NCBI RefSeq assembly: GCF_003989825.1
Contig: NZ_RZHE01000008.1
Span: 62,001 to 126,000 of the forward strand
Direction of reading: 5' to 3'
Source of the DNA: Vreelandella populi
GTDB taxonomy: Bacteria; Pseudomonadota; Gammaproteobacteria; Pseudomonadales; Halomonadaceae
DNA: 64,000 nucleotides
How positions within the stretch are numbered: position 1 is the stretch's first letter; every line of letters starts with the position of its first letter. Shown here piece after piece: positions 20,648-30,196 of this stretch. The notes beneath the pieces were generated by a model, which was not told the origin of the DNA, ran no database searches, and saw only the letters and a program-made list of their open reading frames with translations. The position numbers and the translations under genes are program-made.

Positions 20648-22458
20648 GCGCTTACCTCCTCGTCACCCGGGTTATGGAGTAACCAGGCGGTAGCGGCGCG
20701 GGGCGGTATCCGGCCGCTTTGGGCAGCCTTCGCAACCCCCACGTCGGTTTCATAAAGTAATTGGCCTACCCCCAGGCCCCGAGTGGCTGCCGGATGCTCC
20801 CCAAGATTGAGTACTATCACCAGGTGGGTTTCGTCACTCATTTGCCAGCGGGCCAGTATGGCCTTGTCGCCGATTTGCTCGGCGCCTAATGACCGTGCGC
20901 CTTGAAGGCGCGGCACGATATGCTGATGACGGAGTGCCAGCAGGGTGCGATAGCGTTCCAGGCAAGCGTCATGGGGAGCCGTTCCACGTGCGTCAAAGTC
21001 GGGAATTGAAGCTTCAAAGGTACTCAGGGCATTGGGGTCAGGTATGCGCTCACGGGCCTTCTCATCCAGAAAGGCGCTGAAATCGGCAAACTCAGCCCGG
21101 CGCCCCTCGCGCACTGCCTGAGCGAGCTCTTCGTTATGTTCGGTGAAGAATAAAAAGGGCTGAGTAGCCCCCCACTCTTCGCCCATGAACAGCAAGGGCA
21201 CCATGGGTGAAAGCAGCAGTAGTGCTGTGGCGGCTGCTAGGGCGTCGGGGTTCGCCAGAGAGTTTAGCCGCTCGCCAAGGGCGCGGTTGCCGGTCTGGTC
21301 ATGGTTTTGCAGAAACGCCACAAAGGCCGTGGGAGGCAAATGGGCGCTAGGCTCGCCGCGGGTATGGCCATGGCGTGTCTGCGCGCCCTGATAGATAAAT
21401 CCTTCGCTTAAGCAGCGGGCTAGCCGAGCTGTGGCATCGTCGACAAAATCACTGTAATAGCCCTCGGTCTCATCGGTCAGGAGAACATGGATAACGTTGT
21501 GCCAGTCATCATTCCATTGGGCGTTAAACTGCTCAGCATTGAGTAGGCTGGCGGTATTGCCTTCGTTCTCCAGCACCAGATGAACATGCCGCTCAGGAGT
21601 TATCCGGGTGCGTACCGTTTCGGCCAGCTCGACCAGGAAGTCCTGCTCGCTGATGGCATGAACGGCATCGAAGCGCAGGCCGTCCAGGCGATACTCCTCA
21701 AGCCACATCAAGGCATTGTCGATAAAGTAGCGCCGTACCTGGGGCTGACGAAAGTCGATGGCAGGGCCCCAGGGCGTGGTGAGATCTTCACGAAAGAAAG
21801 TACTGGCGTAGCTTGCCAAGTAGTTACCGTCCGGGCCGAAGTGGTTATACACCACGTCGAGAAACACCATCAGGCCCAGGCCATGGGCTTCATCGACCAG
21901 AGCTTTCAGTTCATCAGGGCTGCCGTAGGAGGCTTCCACCGCGTAGGGCAGCACACCGTCGTAGCCCCAGTTGCGCGCGCCGGGAAACTCCGAGACCGGC
22001 ATAAGCTCGATGGCCGTGATACCCAGTTCGGCAAGATAGGGAAGGCGTCGGCGAACGCCCTCAAAGCCGCCCAGCGTGCCAGCATGAAGCTCGTAGAGCA
22101 CCGTTTCATGCCAGGGGCGCCCTTGCCAGCTTTGATTCCGCCATTGATAGTGGTTGGGATCAATCACTACACTAGGCCCGTCGATATCACCGGCCTGAGC
22201 GCGAGCGGCAGGGTCGGGTATCAGGCTGCCCTCATCGTCATCATCACCGAATATGCGGTAGCGGTAACGAGCGCCGTGTCCGCAAGCAATCTCAGCGGTG
22301 AGACAACCGTCATCAGCTTTCACCATGGTGGCGCTGGGTAGGTCTTCGACCTCCACATCTACCCGTTGCGCGTCCGGCGCCCAGAGCGCAAACCGTGTCT
22401 GCTCTTCCCCGATAACCTGCGCGCCGAAAATGGGTTGAAATCGAGTTGGGTCAGACAT
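20644..22458 (-). CDS. treZ: Malto-oligosyltrehalose trehalohydrolase TreZ
   Basis: Hydrolyses the bond next to the trehalosyl end made by TreY, releasing trehalose. The 604-residue protein has an N-terminal beta domain (start PIFGAQVIGEEQTRFALWAP) and a GH13_10 barrel: nucleophile D264 in DGLRFDAVHAI, acid in HLVLENEGN, and D in FLQNHDQTGNRA. The start overlaps the glgA stop by 8 bp and the stop overlaps malQ by 4 bp, so glgA-treZ-malQ-treY form an unbroken coupled chain. Confidence 0.96.
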   Translation of the reverse strand: MSDPTRFQPIFGAQVIGEEQTRFALWAPDAQRVDVEVEDLPSATMVKADDGCLTAEIACGHGARYRYRIFGDDDDEGSLIPDPAARAQAGDIDGPSVVIDPNHYQWRNQSWQGRPWHETVLYELHAGTLGGFEGVRRRLPYLAELGITAIELMPVSEFPGARNWGYDGVLPYAVEASYGSPDELKALVDEAHGLGLMVFLDVVYNHFGPDGNYLASYASTFFREDLTTPWGPAIDFRQPQVRRYFIDNALMWLEEYRLDGLRFDAVHAISEQDFLVELAETVRTRITPERHVHLVLENEGNTASLLNAEQFNAQWNDDWHNVIHVLLTDETEGYYSDFVDDATARLARCLSEGFIYQGAQTRHGHTRGEPSAHLPPTAFVAFLQNHDQTGNRALGERLNSLANPDALAAATALLLLSPMVPLLFMGEEWGATQPFLFFTEHNEELAQAVREGRRAEFADFSAFLDEKARERIPDPNALSTFEASIPDFDARGTAPHDACLERYRTLLALRHQHIVPRLQGARSLGAEQIGDKAILARWQMSDETHLVIVLNLGEHPAATRGLGVGQLLYETDVGVAKAAQSGRIPPRAATAWLLHNPGDEEVSA

Positions 22459-24115
22459 TGTTTACCAACTCCTGCTCAAGTGCCTGCTGGTAAAGCTTGG
22501 TATAAGGCACGATGGACTGGCGCCAGTGATAGCGTCCGGTCATGGCCGCGCCGCGCATGGCGTTGAACAGATCAGTCGACTTATGTACCGCAAAAGCGCG
22601 CTGAATCGCCCTCATATAGCTGCCGAACTGCATGTCGTCGAACAGAAAGCCCGTCACGCCATCTTCAATCGTGTCTGCCAGTCCGCCGGTTCTGTGGGCA
22701 ATGGGAAGTGAGCCGAAACGCTGGGCATACATCTGGCTCAATCCGCAGGGCTCAAAGCGTGACGGCATCAGCAGGAAATCACTCCCGGCGAACAGGCAGC
22801 GCGCCTGGTATTCGTCGAAACCGATGTAGGCGGCAATGGCCCCCTGAAAGCGCATGGCCAGCTCGCGCAGCGCTTCCTCAACATCCCACTCACCGCTGCC
22901 CATAAACACGATCTGCCCACCGGCATCGACAATCGCCTTGGCAGCCTTGATGGTCAGGTCAAGCCCCTTTTGATGGACAAGGCGCGAGATCACCACGAAT
23001 AGCGGCCCCTGACTGGGCCGCAGGCCGAAATGACGGCGGACATGGTCAGCATTGGCACGCTTGCCGCGCCAATCGTTGGAGGAGAAGGCCTGAATCAGGT
23101 GGCTATCCGTACGCGGGTCCCAAGAGTCATCAATACCGTTGGGAATACCGCTTAGTAGCCCCTGGTCGGCTTTGCAGCGCAGCAGGCCATCAAGGCCACA
23201 GCCGAATTTAGGCGTAGTGATTTCCTGAGCGTAGGTAGCACTGACCGTAGTGACATGCGAGGCATAGACGATGCCTGCTTTCATGAACGAAAGGTCACCG
23301 TAGTACTCAACACCTTCAATATGAAACGCCTCATCGGGGATGCCGAGCGCTCCCAAGCGCGAAGCATTGAATATGCCCTGATACGCCAGGTTGTGAATCG
23401 TGAATACGCTTGGAATGGACCGCCCTTGCCAGTGCATATAGGCCGGCGCCAGGCCGCACGCCCAATCGTTGAGGTGCAATAACTGGGGCCGCCAATCAAG
23501 ATTTGCCTCGCCTAGTGCGATATTGGCCGCCGCCTTGGAGAGTCTGGCAAAACGGATATCGTTATCCTGCCAGCCGTTATCTTGACCATCGCCATAGCCG
23601 CTGGAGCCCGTCCCGTAAGGAGTACCTTCGCGGTCATAAAGTTCAGGGCACAGCAGTACATACAGGATCAGACCATCGCGGCAAGTTATCTTGCCTATAT
23701 CGCAAGCAGGTAAGTCGGCGAAGGCGGGCAAGTGGCCAACGGGAATAATGTCATACCCGGATTCGAGTATTTCCCGATAGGCAGGAATGAGTACACGTAC
23801 ATCGTGATGTACCGACAGGGCTCTGGGTAAGGCCGATGAAACGTCACCTAAACCACCGACTTTAACGAAATCGGTAATTTCGGTGGTAACAAATAAAATG
23901 CGTTGTGGAGAATCAGGGGGATTTTTATTGTTTTTAACAGTAACATTATTATGAGGGTTATCAGTAACGCTGCGGTTACAATAATTAGTAACTGCATCAT
24001 GAGAGATAAAAGAAGTTCTGACTGGGGTTAGCTTCAAGTTTCTGCCAACTTCTTTTATGCTCTCGTCCGGCTCGCTTTTATCAGTAGTAACCTCACCCAA
24101 AGCCACTCCCCCCAT
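22451..24115 (-). CDS. glgA: Glycogen synthase GlgA with N-terminal extension
   Basis: A GT5 glycosyltransferase adding glucose, normally from ADP-glucose, to alpha-1,4-glucan. The conserved start of the family (RILFVTTE, then donor-binding KVGGLGDV at 85-92) begins only at residue 72, so the protein carries about 70 extra residues that are polar, Asn/Lys/Ser-rich and encoded by AT-rich DNA. ATG 24115 has GGGAGGT 5-6 bases upstream, which supports the long form; I see no good start next to residue 72. Later motifs are normal (SRLVHQKGLDL; RFEPCGLSQMYAQRFG with the conserved glutamate). First gene of the nine-gene operon. No glgC is present, so ADP-glucose must come from elsewhere. Confidence 0.93.
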   Translation of the reverse strand: MGGVALGEVTTDKSEPDESIKEVGRNLKLTPVRTSFISHDAVTNYCNRSVTDNPHNNVTVKNNKNPPDSPQRILFVTTEITDFVKVGGLGDVSSALPRALSVHHDVRVLIPAYREILESGYDIIPVGHLPAFADLPACDIGKITCRDGLILYVLLCPELYDREGTPYGTGSSGYGDGQDNGWQDNDIRFARLSKAAANIALGEANLDWRPQLLHLNDWACGLAPAYMHWQGRSIPSVFTIHNLAYQGIFNASRLGALGIPDEAFHIEGVEYYGDLSFMKAGIVYASHVTTVSATYAQEITTPKFGCGLDGLLRCKADQGLLSGIPNGIDDSWDPRTDSHLIQAFSSNDWRGKRANADHVRRHFGLRPSQGPLFVVISRLVHQKGLDLTIKAAKAIVDAGGQIVFMGSGEWDVEEALRELAMRFQGAIAAYIGFDEYQARCLFAGSDFLLMPSRFEPCGLSQMYAQRFGSLPIAHRTGGLADTIEDGVTGFLFDDMQFGSYMRAIQRAFAVHKSTDLFNAMRGAAMTGRYHWRQSIVPYTKLYQQALEQELVNNV

Positions 24116-24561
24116 GGTCCACCTCCCTGGATTATCATGGTAATACTTGCTTAATTAGATAACTCACTTTTTCTAAAAAATTCCTGTCTCTTTGCCACCA
24201 ACCGCTCAGCCATGCCTCTCGTTGAAAGTTTTTATGAAAGTAGCTTAGTTGAAAAAGCATACGCTGGTGAGGTTTTAATCAACCATAACCTAAATCAACC
24301 CTCCACGTTGGGCAATGGTGAAGTAGATATCCCTAACGTTGAAAAAAAGGCTCTTTAACGTTAATAAGCATTTAAAAAATATGGTGTTTAAGTAAGATAT
24401 TAACGAGAGTTAAATATTTCCTTTTTTTATACTTATTTGAATTTATTTTATTTCTTAACAGATTGGTAAGTAAGTGTGGATCATTATTTGAATAAAATTT
24501 CTATTCATTTGTTAAAAGTTTAAAGAGGTTGAGTAAAGTGGCCTGAAAATTGGATGATGAG
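24116..24561. other. AT-rich non-coding region upstream of glgA
   Basis: About 450 bp of clearly AT-richer DNA between the glgA start and the lysO terminator. It should hold the promoter of the glg/tre operon on the minus strand, but I cannot choose between several AT-rich candidates. No gene is supported. Confidence 0.5.
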
Positions 24562-24600
24562 AAAACGCTCTCTGGAGCGAATTGAGTCAGAGAGCGTTTT
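24562..24600 (-). terminator. Probable terminator downstream of lysO
   Basis: A perfect 12-bp inverted repeat (24562-24573 with 24589-24600) with a 15-base loop. It lies about 90 bp after the lysO stop and ends in a short T run on either strand. The T tract is brief, so termination strength is uncertain. Confidence 0.65.
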
Positions 24601-24691
24601 GGCTTGCAGGTAGACCGTTCGGCAGAAAACGATGCCGTTAGTTATTGCAGATAGCTTGGATAGATAGCCTGACAGCTAAACACCCGCCACC

Positions 24692-25624
24692 TTAGGCAGA
24701 AAGTGAAAGAAAGAACAAAATCAGCGGAGGGGAAAGCAGCGACAGGATAAACCCGCTGACAACCGCGATGGGTACACATGCGACGCCGCCATGCTGCTGA
24801 ATCACAGGGAGGGTAAAGTCCATAGAGGTCGCACCGCCATAACCAATGGCGAGTGCCGTATGGCGATGAATTACTAGTGGGATCAGAACAAAAGCCAGTA
24901 ACTCGCGAGCCAAATCGTTAAAAAACGCCACGCCGCCTAGTAACGGGCCTAACTGGTCACCGATCAAAATGGCTGAAAGCGAATACCAGCCAAAGCCAGA
25001 GGCCATGGCAAGGCCTTGATTCCAACTAAGTGAGAGTAGGGGCGCCGCGGCCAGCCCAGCCAGAAGAGAGCTAATCGCCAGCGTTATAGCAATAGCCAGC
25101 CCTAGCCGGTTGAGCAGTATTTGCCTAAGCGGCATGCCGGAATTACGCAGCTGACAGCCAATCAGCACCAATAGCGCGTAAAGCACCCACTCGGCCATGA
25201 GGTCGGCAGTGGTAAACAGCGCTTCACCTAGCCAGGGGCCAAGCAGCAGGCCTGTTATAACGCCGCCCGCTACCACGGCCAGCAAGAGCAATGAACCCTT
25301 CATCGCCGCAAGCTTACTGGTAGGTGCATCTTTGACCACGGGTGAATTGCCCGCTTTTAACGCTACCCGGCGCGATAGCCACCAGAGAGCGGCCAGATTA
25401 AACGCCGTGGTGATACCAAACAGCAGTAACGCATTACCCCCCAGGCGTGAAAGCTGGTTTGCCAGATTCTCAAGCCCGGCCAGGCTAATCCCCATGAATA
25501 GCAAAATAAGATAAACCGAGCCGCTGACGGCCCGGTTGATAAATTGCTGCAGATGAGTAGAACGAATGCGTATTAAATAGCCCACTATCAGGGGCAAAAG
25601 AACAATCAGTAATCCAGACAGCAT
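24692..25624 (-). CDS. lysO: Lysine exporter LysO family protein
   Basis: A 310-residue integral membrane protein with about eight to ten hydrophobic segments. It matches the LysO (YbjE, DUF340) family over its length: the N-terminus MLSGLLIVLLPLIVGYLI, GISLAGLENLA near residue 45, FGWYSLSAIL near 210, and ATSMDFTLPVIQQ near 265 all correspond to the E. coli lysine/thialysine exporter. Role inferred from the family: export of lysine from the cytoplasm. It starts 19 bp after the DUF3108 gene without a clear ribosome site, which suggests co-transcription and perhaps coupling. Confidence 0.92.
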   Translation of the reverse strand: MLSGLLIVLLPLIVGYLIRIRSTHLQQFINRAVSGSVYLILLFMGISLAGLENLANQLSRLGGNALLLFGITTAFNLAALWWLSRRVALKAGNSPVVKDAPTSKLAAMKGSLLLLAVVAGGVITGLLLGPWLGEALFTTADLMAEWVLYALLVLIGCQLRNSGMPLRQILLNRLGLAIAITLAISSLLAGLAAAPLLSLSWNQGLAMASGFGWYSLSAILIGDQLGPLLGGVAFFNDLARELLAFVLIPLVIHRHTALAIGYGGATSMDFTLPVIQQHGGVACVPIAVVSGFILSLLSPPLILFFLSLSA

Positions 25625-25643
25625 CTAAAGAGTGAGCTCACGC

Positions 25644-26360
25644 TTAGGGGTTAAATTGAGTAAGCCTGATACGGGTTTGACGACGCTCTTCCTTGCGGTA
25701 CTCCGCTGAAAGAATCAGGCCAGGCCAGTCAGGGTGAAAGTTGATTTCCAGGTGGCGGTCGGGTTTTTCGATATCGCTTAATATCACCCGCTGAGCTTCG
25801 AATTCACCCGCTGGCACGCTCACCGCCTGCAGTCCTGGCACGGAGTAATACTGAAAATGCTCATCGCGGCCGCGATGGTCAACAAACTCGATATCGCATG
25901 GTGCGCTTTGTGTGCATGCCTCATGGCCCGCACGACGGGACAAATCTACCAGGGCAGCCTGGCGGTCAATGCTTGGTATAGCGTCTTCATTCAATTGGTA
26001 GCTATCGCCCACGCCGAGTAGCGAGTAGCTACTGCTATACAGCAGCGAGTGGATTGAATCCTCGCTGACCGAGAAGCGGCTGTACTCCTGGCCGCGCGCA
26101 ATGGTGACTGAAAAACTCATATCGCTTAGCCAATGCAAGCCTTCTTGAGTGAGCGTATGGGTGATCGTGGCCCCAGGCCAGCCACGGGTTTCCAGCCGGT
26201 ATTGAGCTGTAAAAGGCATAAGATCGGCAAGTCTGCCGGACGCCTCTTCGCCCGCATTTGCCTGCAGGGAAAATAGGCACAGGCAGGCACTACCCAGTAA
26301 TGTACTAGCCGATAAAGCATCAACAGCGCTGAACGGGAACTTTAAACGGGTTACTCGCAT
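25644..26360 (-). CDS. DUF3108 domain protein, secreted
   Basis: A 238-residue protein with a signal peptide (basic start RVTRLKF, hydrophobic core, cleavage likely after QANA). I chose ATG 26360 because AAGGAGAG lies 7 bases upstream. The mature part fits DUF3108, a beta-rich periplasmic or outer-membrane-associated family: FTAQYRLETRGWPGATITHTL near the start and a repeated pattern of short beta strands. Function is unknown. It is probably transcribed together with lysO. Confidence 0.8.
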   Translation of the reverse strand: MRVTRLKFPFSAVDALSASTLLGSACLCLFSLQANAGEEASGRLADLMPFTAQYRLETRGWPGATITHTLTQEGLHWLSDMSFSVTIARGQEYSRFSVSEDSIHSLLYSSSYSLLGVGDSYQLNEDAIPSIDRQAALVDLSRRAGHEACTQSAPCDIEFVDHRGRDEHFQYYSVPGLQAVSVPAGEFEAQRVILSDIEKPDRHLEINFHPDWPGLILSAEYRKEERRQTRIRLTQFNP

Positions 26361-26667
26361 GATCACTCTCCTTGTTAACAAGCGATTGCCCAATAAGTCG
26401 GGCAGTAGGGTAGGGCTAAAGAGTGTTTAACAGAAAAAAAGCGACGGCACTGATCCCTATGTATAGTCTTCGCTCTTTATCCATAACGTACCTAGGTATG
26501 AAACGATGCCTGCCCCGCTTCTCTATAGCCAGATATAAACATATCTAAACCCACAAACGTAAATCTTAACATTTAGCATAGACTGATTCTTGGCCTCCTT
26601 ATGACATATCCACGGGAATGTCGTCGGCGTTTATCAGGCATGCGGGTTATCGGCAGTTTAAACGTGC

Positions 26668-27603
26668 TCAATAACCTTGGTCTGGATTGACGGTAGGAAG
26701 TGTTTCACCCGCCTCAAAGGCATGTAAATAAGAAATTACCTGGTCAATCGCGTCATTAAGCGGAGTCGGGCCCGCCATATGGGGCGTTACCATGACGCGC
26801 GGATGCTGCCAAAGAGGGTTATCGTCAGGTAGCGGCTCGTGGTGGAAGACATCCAGCAGAGCACCGCGCAAGTGACCCGTTTTACGGTGATTACCAAGGG
26901 CATCAACAAGCGCTTGTTCATCAATAAGACTGCCCCGGCCAGGATTGATAATACTGGCGCCTTCAGGTAGCTGGGCCATCCGCCTTGCATCAAGAATATG
27001 TTTGGTTGCCGCCGTGTCGGGCAAAATAGTGACCAGGCTTTTCACCTGAGGCAGGAGGATGTCGAGTCCATCGTCACCGTGCAAACACTTCACCCCTTTT
27101 ATGGTTTTAGGTGAGCGGCTCCACCCCAGCACGGGAAAACCTGCCTGCTGCAAGGCACTGGCCACATACGCACCGATGGCACCCAACCCGAGTACGCCTA
27201 CCGGCCAGTCGGTTTTTTCAACCACACCATGGGGCTGCCAGCGGGCGATGGCTTGCTGAACGGCATAACGGTCCATGCTGCGGTAAAAGTGCAAAACGCC
27301 GTAGAGTACATAGTCAGCTATAAGCTCGCCCATGCCCGCATCACGCAGTTTAACGATAGGCACATGCGAGGGCAGGCCCGGCGTATTTAACAGGTGATCC
27401 ACTCCAGCGCCCAGGTTGATAATGCCTTTCAGCTTCGTTTGTTCTTTCAAGAGGTGTGAAGGCGCTTTCCACACGGCAAGATAGTCGGCCCCCTGGCGCT
27501 CTTCTTCAGCGGCGTCGCTGGTCACGACGGTTGCGTTGGGCAGCGCCTGTGTCAGGGCGTCACACCACTCCTGGGCGTTGTCGGTATGCACAACAATTTT
27601 CAT
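26668..27603 (-). CDS. ghrA: Glyoxylate/hydroxypyruvate reductase A
   Basis: A D-2-hydroxyacid dehydrogenase of 311 residues. The Rossmann signature GLGAIGAYVASALQQ lies near residue 140, INPGRGSLIDEQ near 225 and DVFHHEPLP near 255; the catalytic His is in TPHMAGPT. This pattern and length match E. coli GhrA, which reduces glyoxylate and hydroxypyruvate with NADPH in the cytoplasm. GGAGG lies 4-5 bases before the ATG. It is divergent from the topoisomerase gene, sharing a 167-bp intergenic region. Confidence 0.93.
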   Translation of the reverse strand: MKIVVHTDNAQEWCDALTQALPNATVVTSDAAEEERQGADYLAVWKAPSHLLKEQTKLKGIINLGAGVDHLLNTPGLPSHVPIVKLRDAGMGELIADYVLYGVLHFYRSMDRYAVQQAIARWQPHGVVEKTDWPVGVLGLGAIGAYVASALQQAGFPVLGWSRSPKTIKGVKCLHGDDGLDILLPQVKSLVTILPDTAATKHILDARRMAQLPEGASIINPGRGSLIDEQALVDALGNHRKTGHLRGALLDVFHHEPLPDDNPLWQHPRVMVTPHMAGPTPLNDAIDQVISYLHAFEAGETLPTVNPDQGY

Positions 27604-27770
27604 CTCGCCTCCGCAAACATGATGACATTATTAGATTCTCTATCATGAGCGAGGCGCCTTGTGTGCTGCAAGCTGCCCATGCCGTGGGACACGTACTGCT
27701 CGTCGTCCACTACGAAGAAATGCCAAGGTTGGCCTACGCTTAGATGAATATCCGGTAAAGGGAAATTACC

Positions 27771-28781
27771 ATGCACGAGACCTCACTTCGTAAGGTGACT
27801 CGCCATCGCAGTGGCAAAGGGTTCACCTATAAAACGGCAACAGGAAACACCCTTCGCGATTCGCGCTGGCGTGAATGGATTGATTCGCTGGCCATTCCAC
27901 CCGCCTGGCATGAAGTCGAAATAACGCTGAACCGCCGCCACCATATTTATGCGGTAGGGCGCGATGATGCCGGGCGCAAACAGTACATCTATAACCCCAA
28001 ATGGCGTGAAGCCCGCGAGGCGAAAAAATTTGATCGCATTGTCGATTTCGCCCAGCGGCTGACCACCATGCGGCGTATAACGGGGCAGCACCTAACGCTT
28101 GAGGGCCTGCCCCGGGAAAAGGTGTTAGCCTGCATGGTACGCCTGATCGACAGCGCCTATTTTCGCCCAGGCAGCGAGCGCTATAGGCGCGAAAACGACT
28201 CTTACGGGCTCACCACCATGCGCTCCAAACATCTTACCATTGAGGGCGACGAGCTTATTTTCGATTATCAGGGCAAAAGTGGTCAGCATCAGCATCGTGT
28301 CGTGGAGGACGCTAAACTCGCCCAAGTGGTCGCCGAGCTTGATGACGTTCCCGGTTACGAAATCTTTAAATATTTCGATGAGGAGGGTAATAAGGTACGC
28401 GTCGATAGTACTGATCTGAATGACTATATCCATGAGGTGATGGGTGAAGCCTTCAGCGCGAAAGATTTTCGTACCTGGGCAGGTACTTCGCTGGCAGCAC
28501 TAGCGCTTGAAGAGTTAGGCATTGGCGAAAACGAGAAAGTCAGTCAGAAAAACGTGCGCCAAGCAGTCGAACGGGTGGCCCAATCCCTAGGCAATACGCC
28601 CAGTATCGCTAAGGCCAGTTACATTGACCCTCGAGTGGTCGAGAGCTATCTGGATGGTCGTACGCTGGAGCATTTTCGCCAGTTAGTTGAGCATGAGCTT
28701 GAAAAGGAACAGCTAATTGGCCCAGATGAGCGCGCCGTACTGGAGCTTTTACGTAGCCGGCTAAGAGAAGAGGCAACCTGA
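27771..28781 (+). CDS. DNA topoisomerase IB (poxvirus type)
   Basis: A 336-residue type IB topoisomerase that relaxes supercoils through a 3'-phosphotyrosyl link. Visible features: the N-terminal DNA-contact domain (RDDAGRKQYIYNPKW), the lysine-containing strand FDYQGKSGQHQHRVV, the core DFRTWAGTSLAALAL, and the active tyrosine Y284 in KASYIDPRVV. Bacterial copies are common in soil and marine Proteobacteria, and their cellular role is poorly known. It stands alone, divergent from ghrA. Confidence 0.94.
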   Translation: MHETSLRKVTRHRSGKGFTYKTATGNTLRDSRWREWIDSLAIPPAWHEVEITLNRRHHIYAVGRDDAGRKQYIYNPKWREAREAKKFDRIVDFAQRLTTMRRITGQHLTLEGLPREKVLACMVRLIDSAYFRPGSERYRRENDSYGLTTMRSKHLTIEGDELIFDYQGKSGQHQHRVVEDAKLAQVVAELDDVPGYEIFKYFDEEGNKVRVDSTDLNDYIHEVMGEAFSAKDFRTWAGTSLAALALEELGIGENEKVSQKNVRQAVERVAQSLGNTPSIAKASYIDPRVVESYLDGRTLEHFRQLVEHELEKEQLIGPDERAVLELLRSRLREEAT

Positions 28782-28946
28782 GTTAAATAAAGCCTTTGAC
28801 CCGCAACCACGCAGTGGTGCTAGTATCGGGCTAAGGCGACGTTGGCAAGCCCTTCTGCGGCGGGGCCAGGTCGAACCTTTGGCCCGTTGCTTGGCGTAAC
28901 GTAAACGCGCACCGGTTCTTGGTGATCTTTGATGGTGAGTTGCCCG

Positions 28947-30146
28947 ATGACTCAGGTTTCCCTGCCCTTCACGCGCGAAGAGTATGCCCAACGCCTGTGG
29001 AAGGTACGTACTGAAATGGCCGTCCGCGGCATTGATGTATTGATCGTTAGCGACCCCTCCAACATGGCGTGGCTGACCGGCTATGACGGCTGGTCGTTTT
29101 ATGTGCACCAATGTGTTCTGGTCGGATTGGAAGGCGAGCCAGTATGGTTTGGGCGTCGTATGGATGCTAACGGAGCACTGCGCACCTGCTGGATTGACCC
29201 TGCCAATATTACCTATTACCCCGATTACTACGTCCAGAATCCGGATATGCACCCGATGGACTATCTGGCCCAATCAGTCTTGCCCGACCGCGGCTGGCAT
29301 ACCGGCGTGGTGGGCATGGAGATGGACAACTACTACTTTTCCGCCAAGGCCTATCAGAGCCTGCTGCGAGAGCTGCCTCACGCCCGCTTTATCGATGCCA
29401 ACGCACTGGTGAACTGGTGCCGGGCGATCAAGTCGCCCCAGGAAATCGCCTACATGCGCATTGCCGGCAAAATTGTCGAGGGCATGCACTCGCGCATTCT
29501 GGAAGTGATCGAGCCTGGCCTGCCCAAGAGTAAGCTGGTCTCGGAAATCTACCGGGTGGGGATCGAAGGTTTTGTGGATGAAAATGGCAAGGTGTACGGC
29601 GGCGATTACCCCGCCATTGTGCCCATGCTGCCGACCGGTAAAGATGCCGCTGCCCCGCACCTGACCTGGGACGACACGCCATTTCGTGAAGGCGAAGGCA
29701 CGTTTTTCGAGATCGCCGGCGTGTTCAAGCGCTATCACGCGCCCATGTCACGTACCGTGTTTCTGGGCCGGCCGCCTACCGACTTTATTCGCGCAGAATC
29801 CGCTCTGCTGGAAGGTATCGAAAACGGCCTGGCGGTCGCTAAACCGGGGAATCGCACGGCGGATATCGCCATGGCGCTGGGTGCTGCCATGGATAAATAC
29901 GGCTTTGACCGGGGTGGGGCGCGCTGTGGTTACCCCATCGGTATTTCCTACCCGCCGGATTGGGGCGAACGCACCATGAGCCTTCGCCCCTCGGATGAAT
30001 CTATCCTGCAGCCTGGCATGACATTTCACTTTATGCCTGGGCTTTGGGTGGATGAGTGGGGGCTGGAAATTACCGAAAGCATACTGATTACTGAAACAGG
30101 CTGTGAAACGCTGGCCAATTTTCCCCGGCAGTTATTTGTTAAATAA
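28947..30146 (+). CDS. doeA: Ectoine hydrolase DoeA
   Basis: An M24 (pita-bread) family enzyme opening the ectoine ring to N-acetyl-2,4-diaminobutyrate. The start at 28947 gives 399 residues, close to the Halomonas elongata enzyme; an in-frame ATG 18 bases upstream would add six residues. The N-terminal domain has LTGYDGWSFYVHQ; the C-terminal domain has NRTADIAMALG and ends in EITESILITETGCE. DoeB and DoeX follow on the same strand, matching the known doe operon order. Confidence 0.93.
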   Translation: MTQVSLPFTREEYAQRLWKVRTEMAVRGIDVLIVSDPSNMAWLTGYDGWSFYVHQCVLVGLEGEPVWFGRRMDANGALRTCWIDPANITYYPDYYVQNPDMHPMDYLAQSVLPDRGWHTGVVGMEMDNYYFSAKAYQSLLRELPHARFIDANALVNWCRAIKSPQEIAYMRIAGKIVEGMHSRILEVIEPGLPKSKLVSEIYRVGIEGFVDENGKVYGGDYPAIVPMLPTGKDAAAPHLTWDDTPFREGEGTFFEIAGVFKRYHAPMSRTVFLGRPPTDFIRAESALLEGIENGLAVAKPGNRTADIAMALGAAMDKYGFDRGGARCGYPIGISYPPDWGERTMSLRPSDESILQPGMTFHFMPGLWVDEWGLEITESILITETGCETLANFPRQLFVK

Positions 30147-30196
30147 TAAGTCGTTAAATGACGATAAGCCGTTAAGTAACTTATAAAGGATTCGTT

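Noticed and set aside
24212..24358. 48-codon open frame in the AT-rich region upstream of glgA
   Set aside because: No ribosome site and no recognisable product; open frames of this size can arise by chance.
26498..26548. 16-codon leader-like ORF (MKRCLPRFSIARYKHI) upstream of the DUF3108/ghrA region
   Set aside because: Opposite in direction to both flanking genes, no ribosome site and no linked structure.
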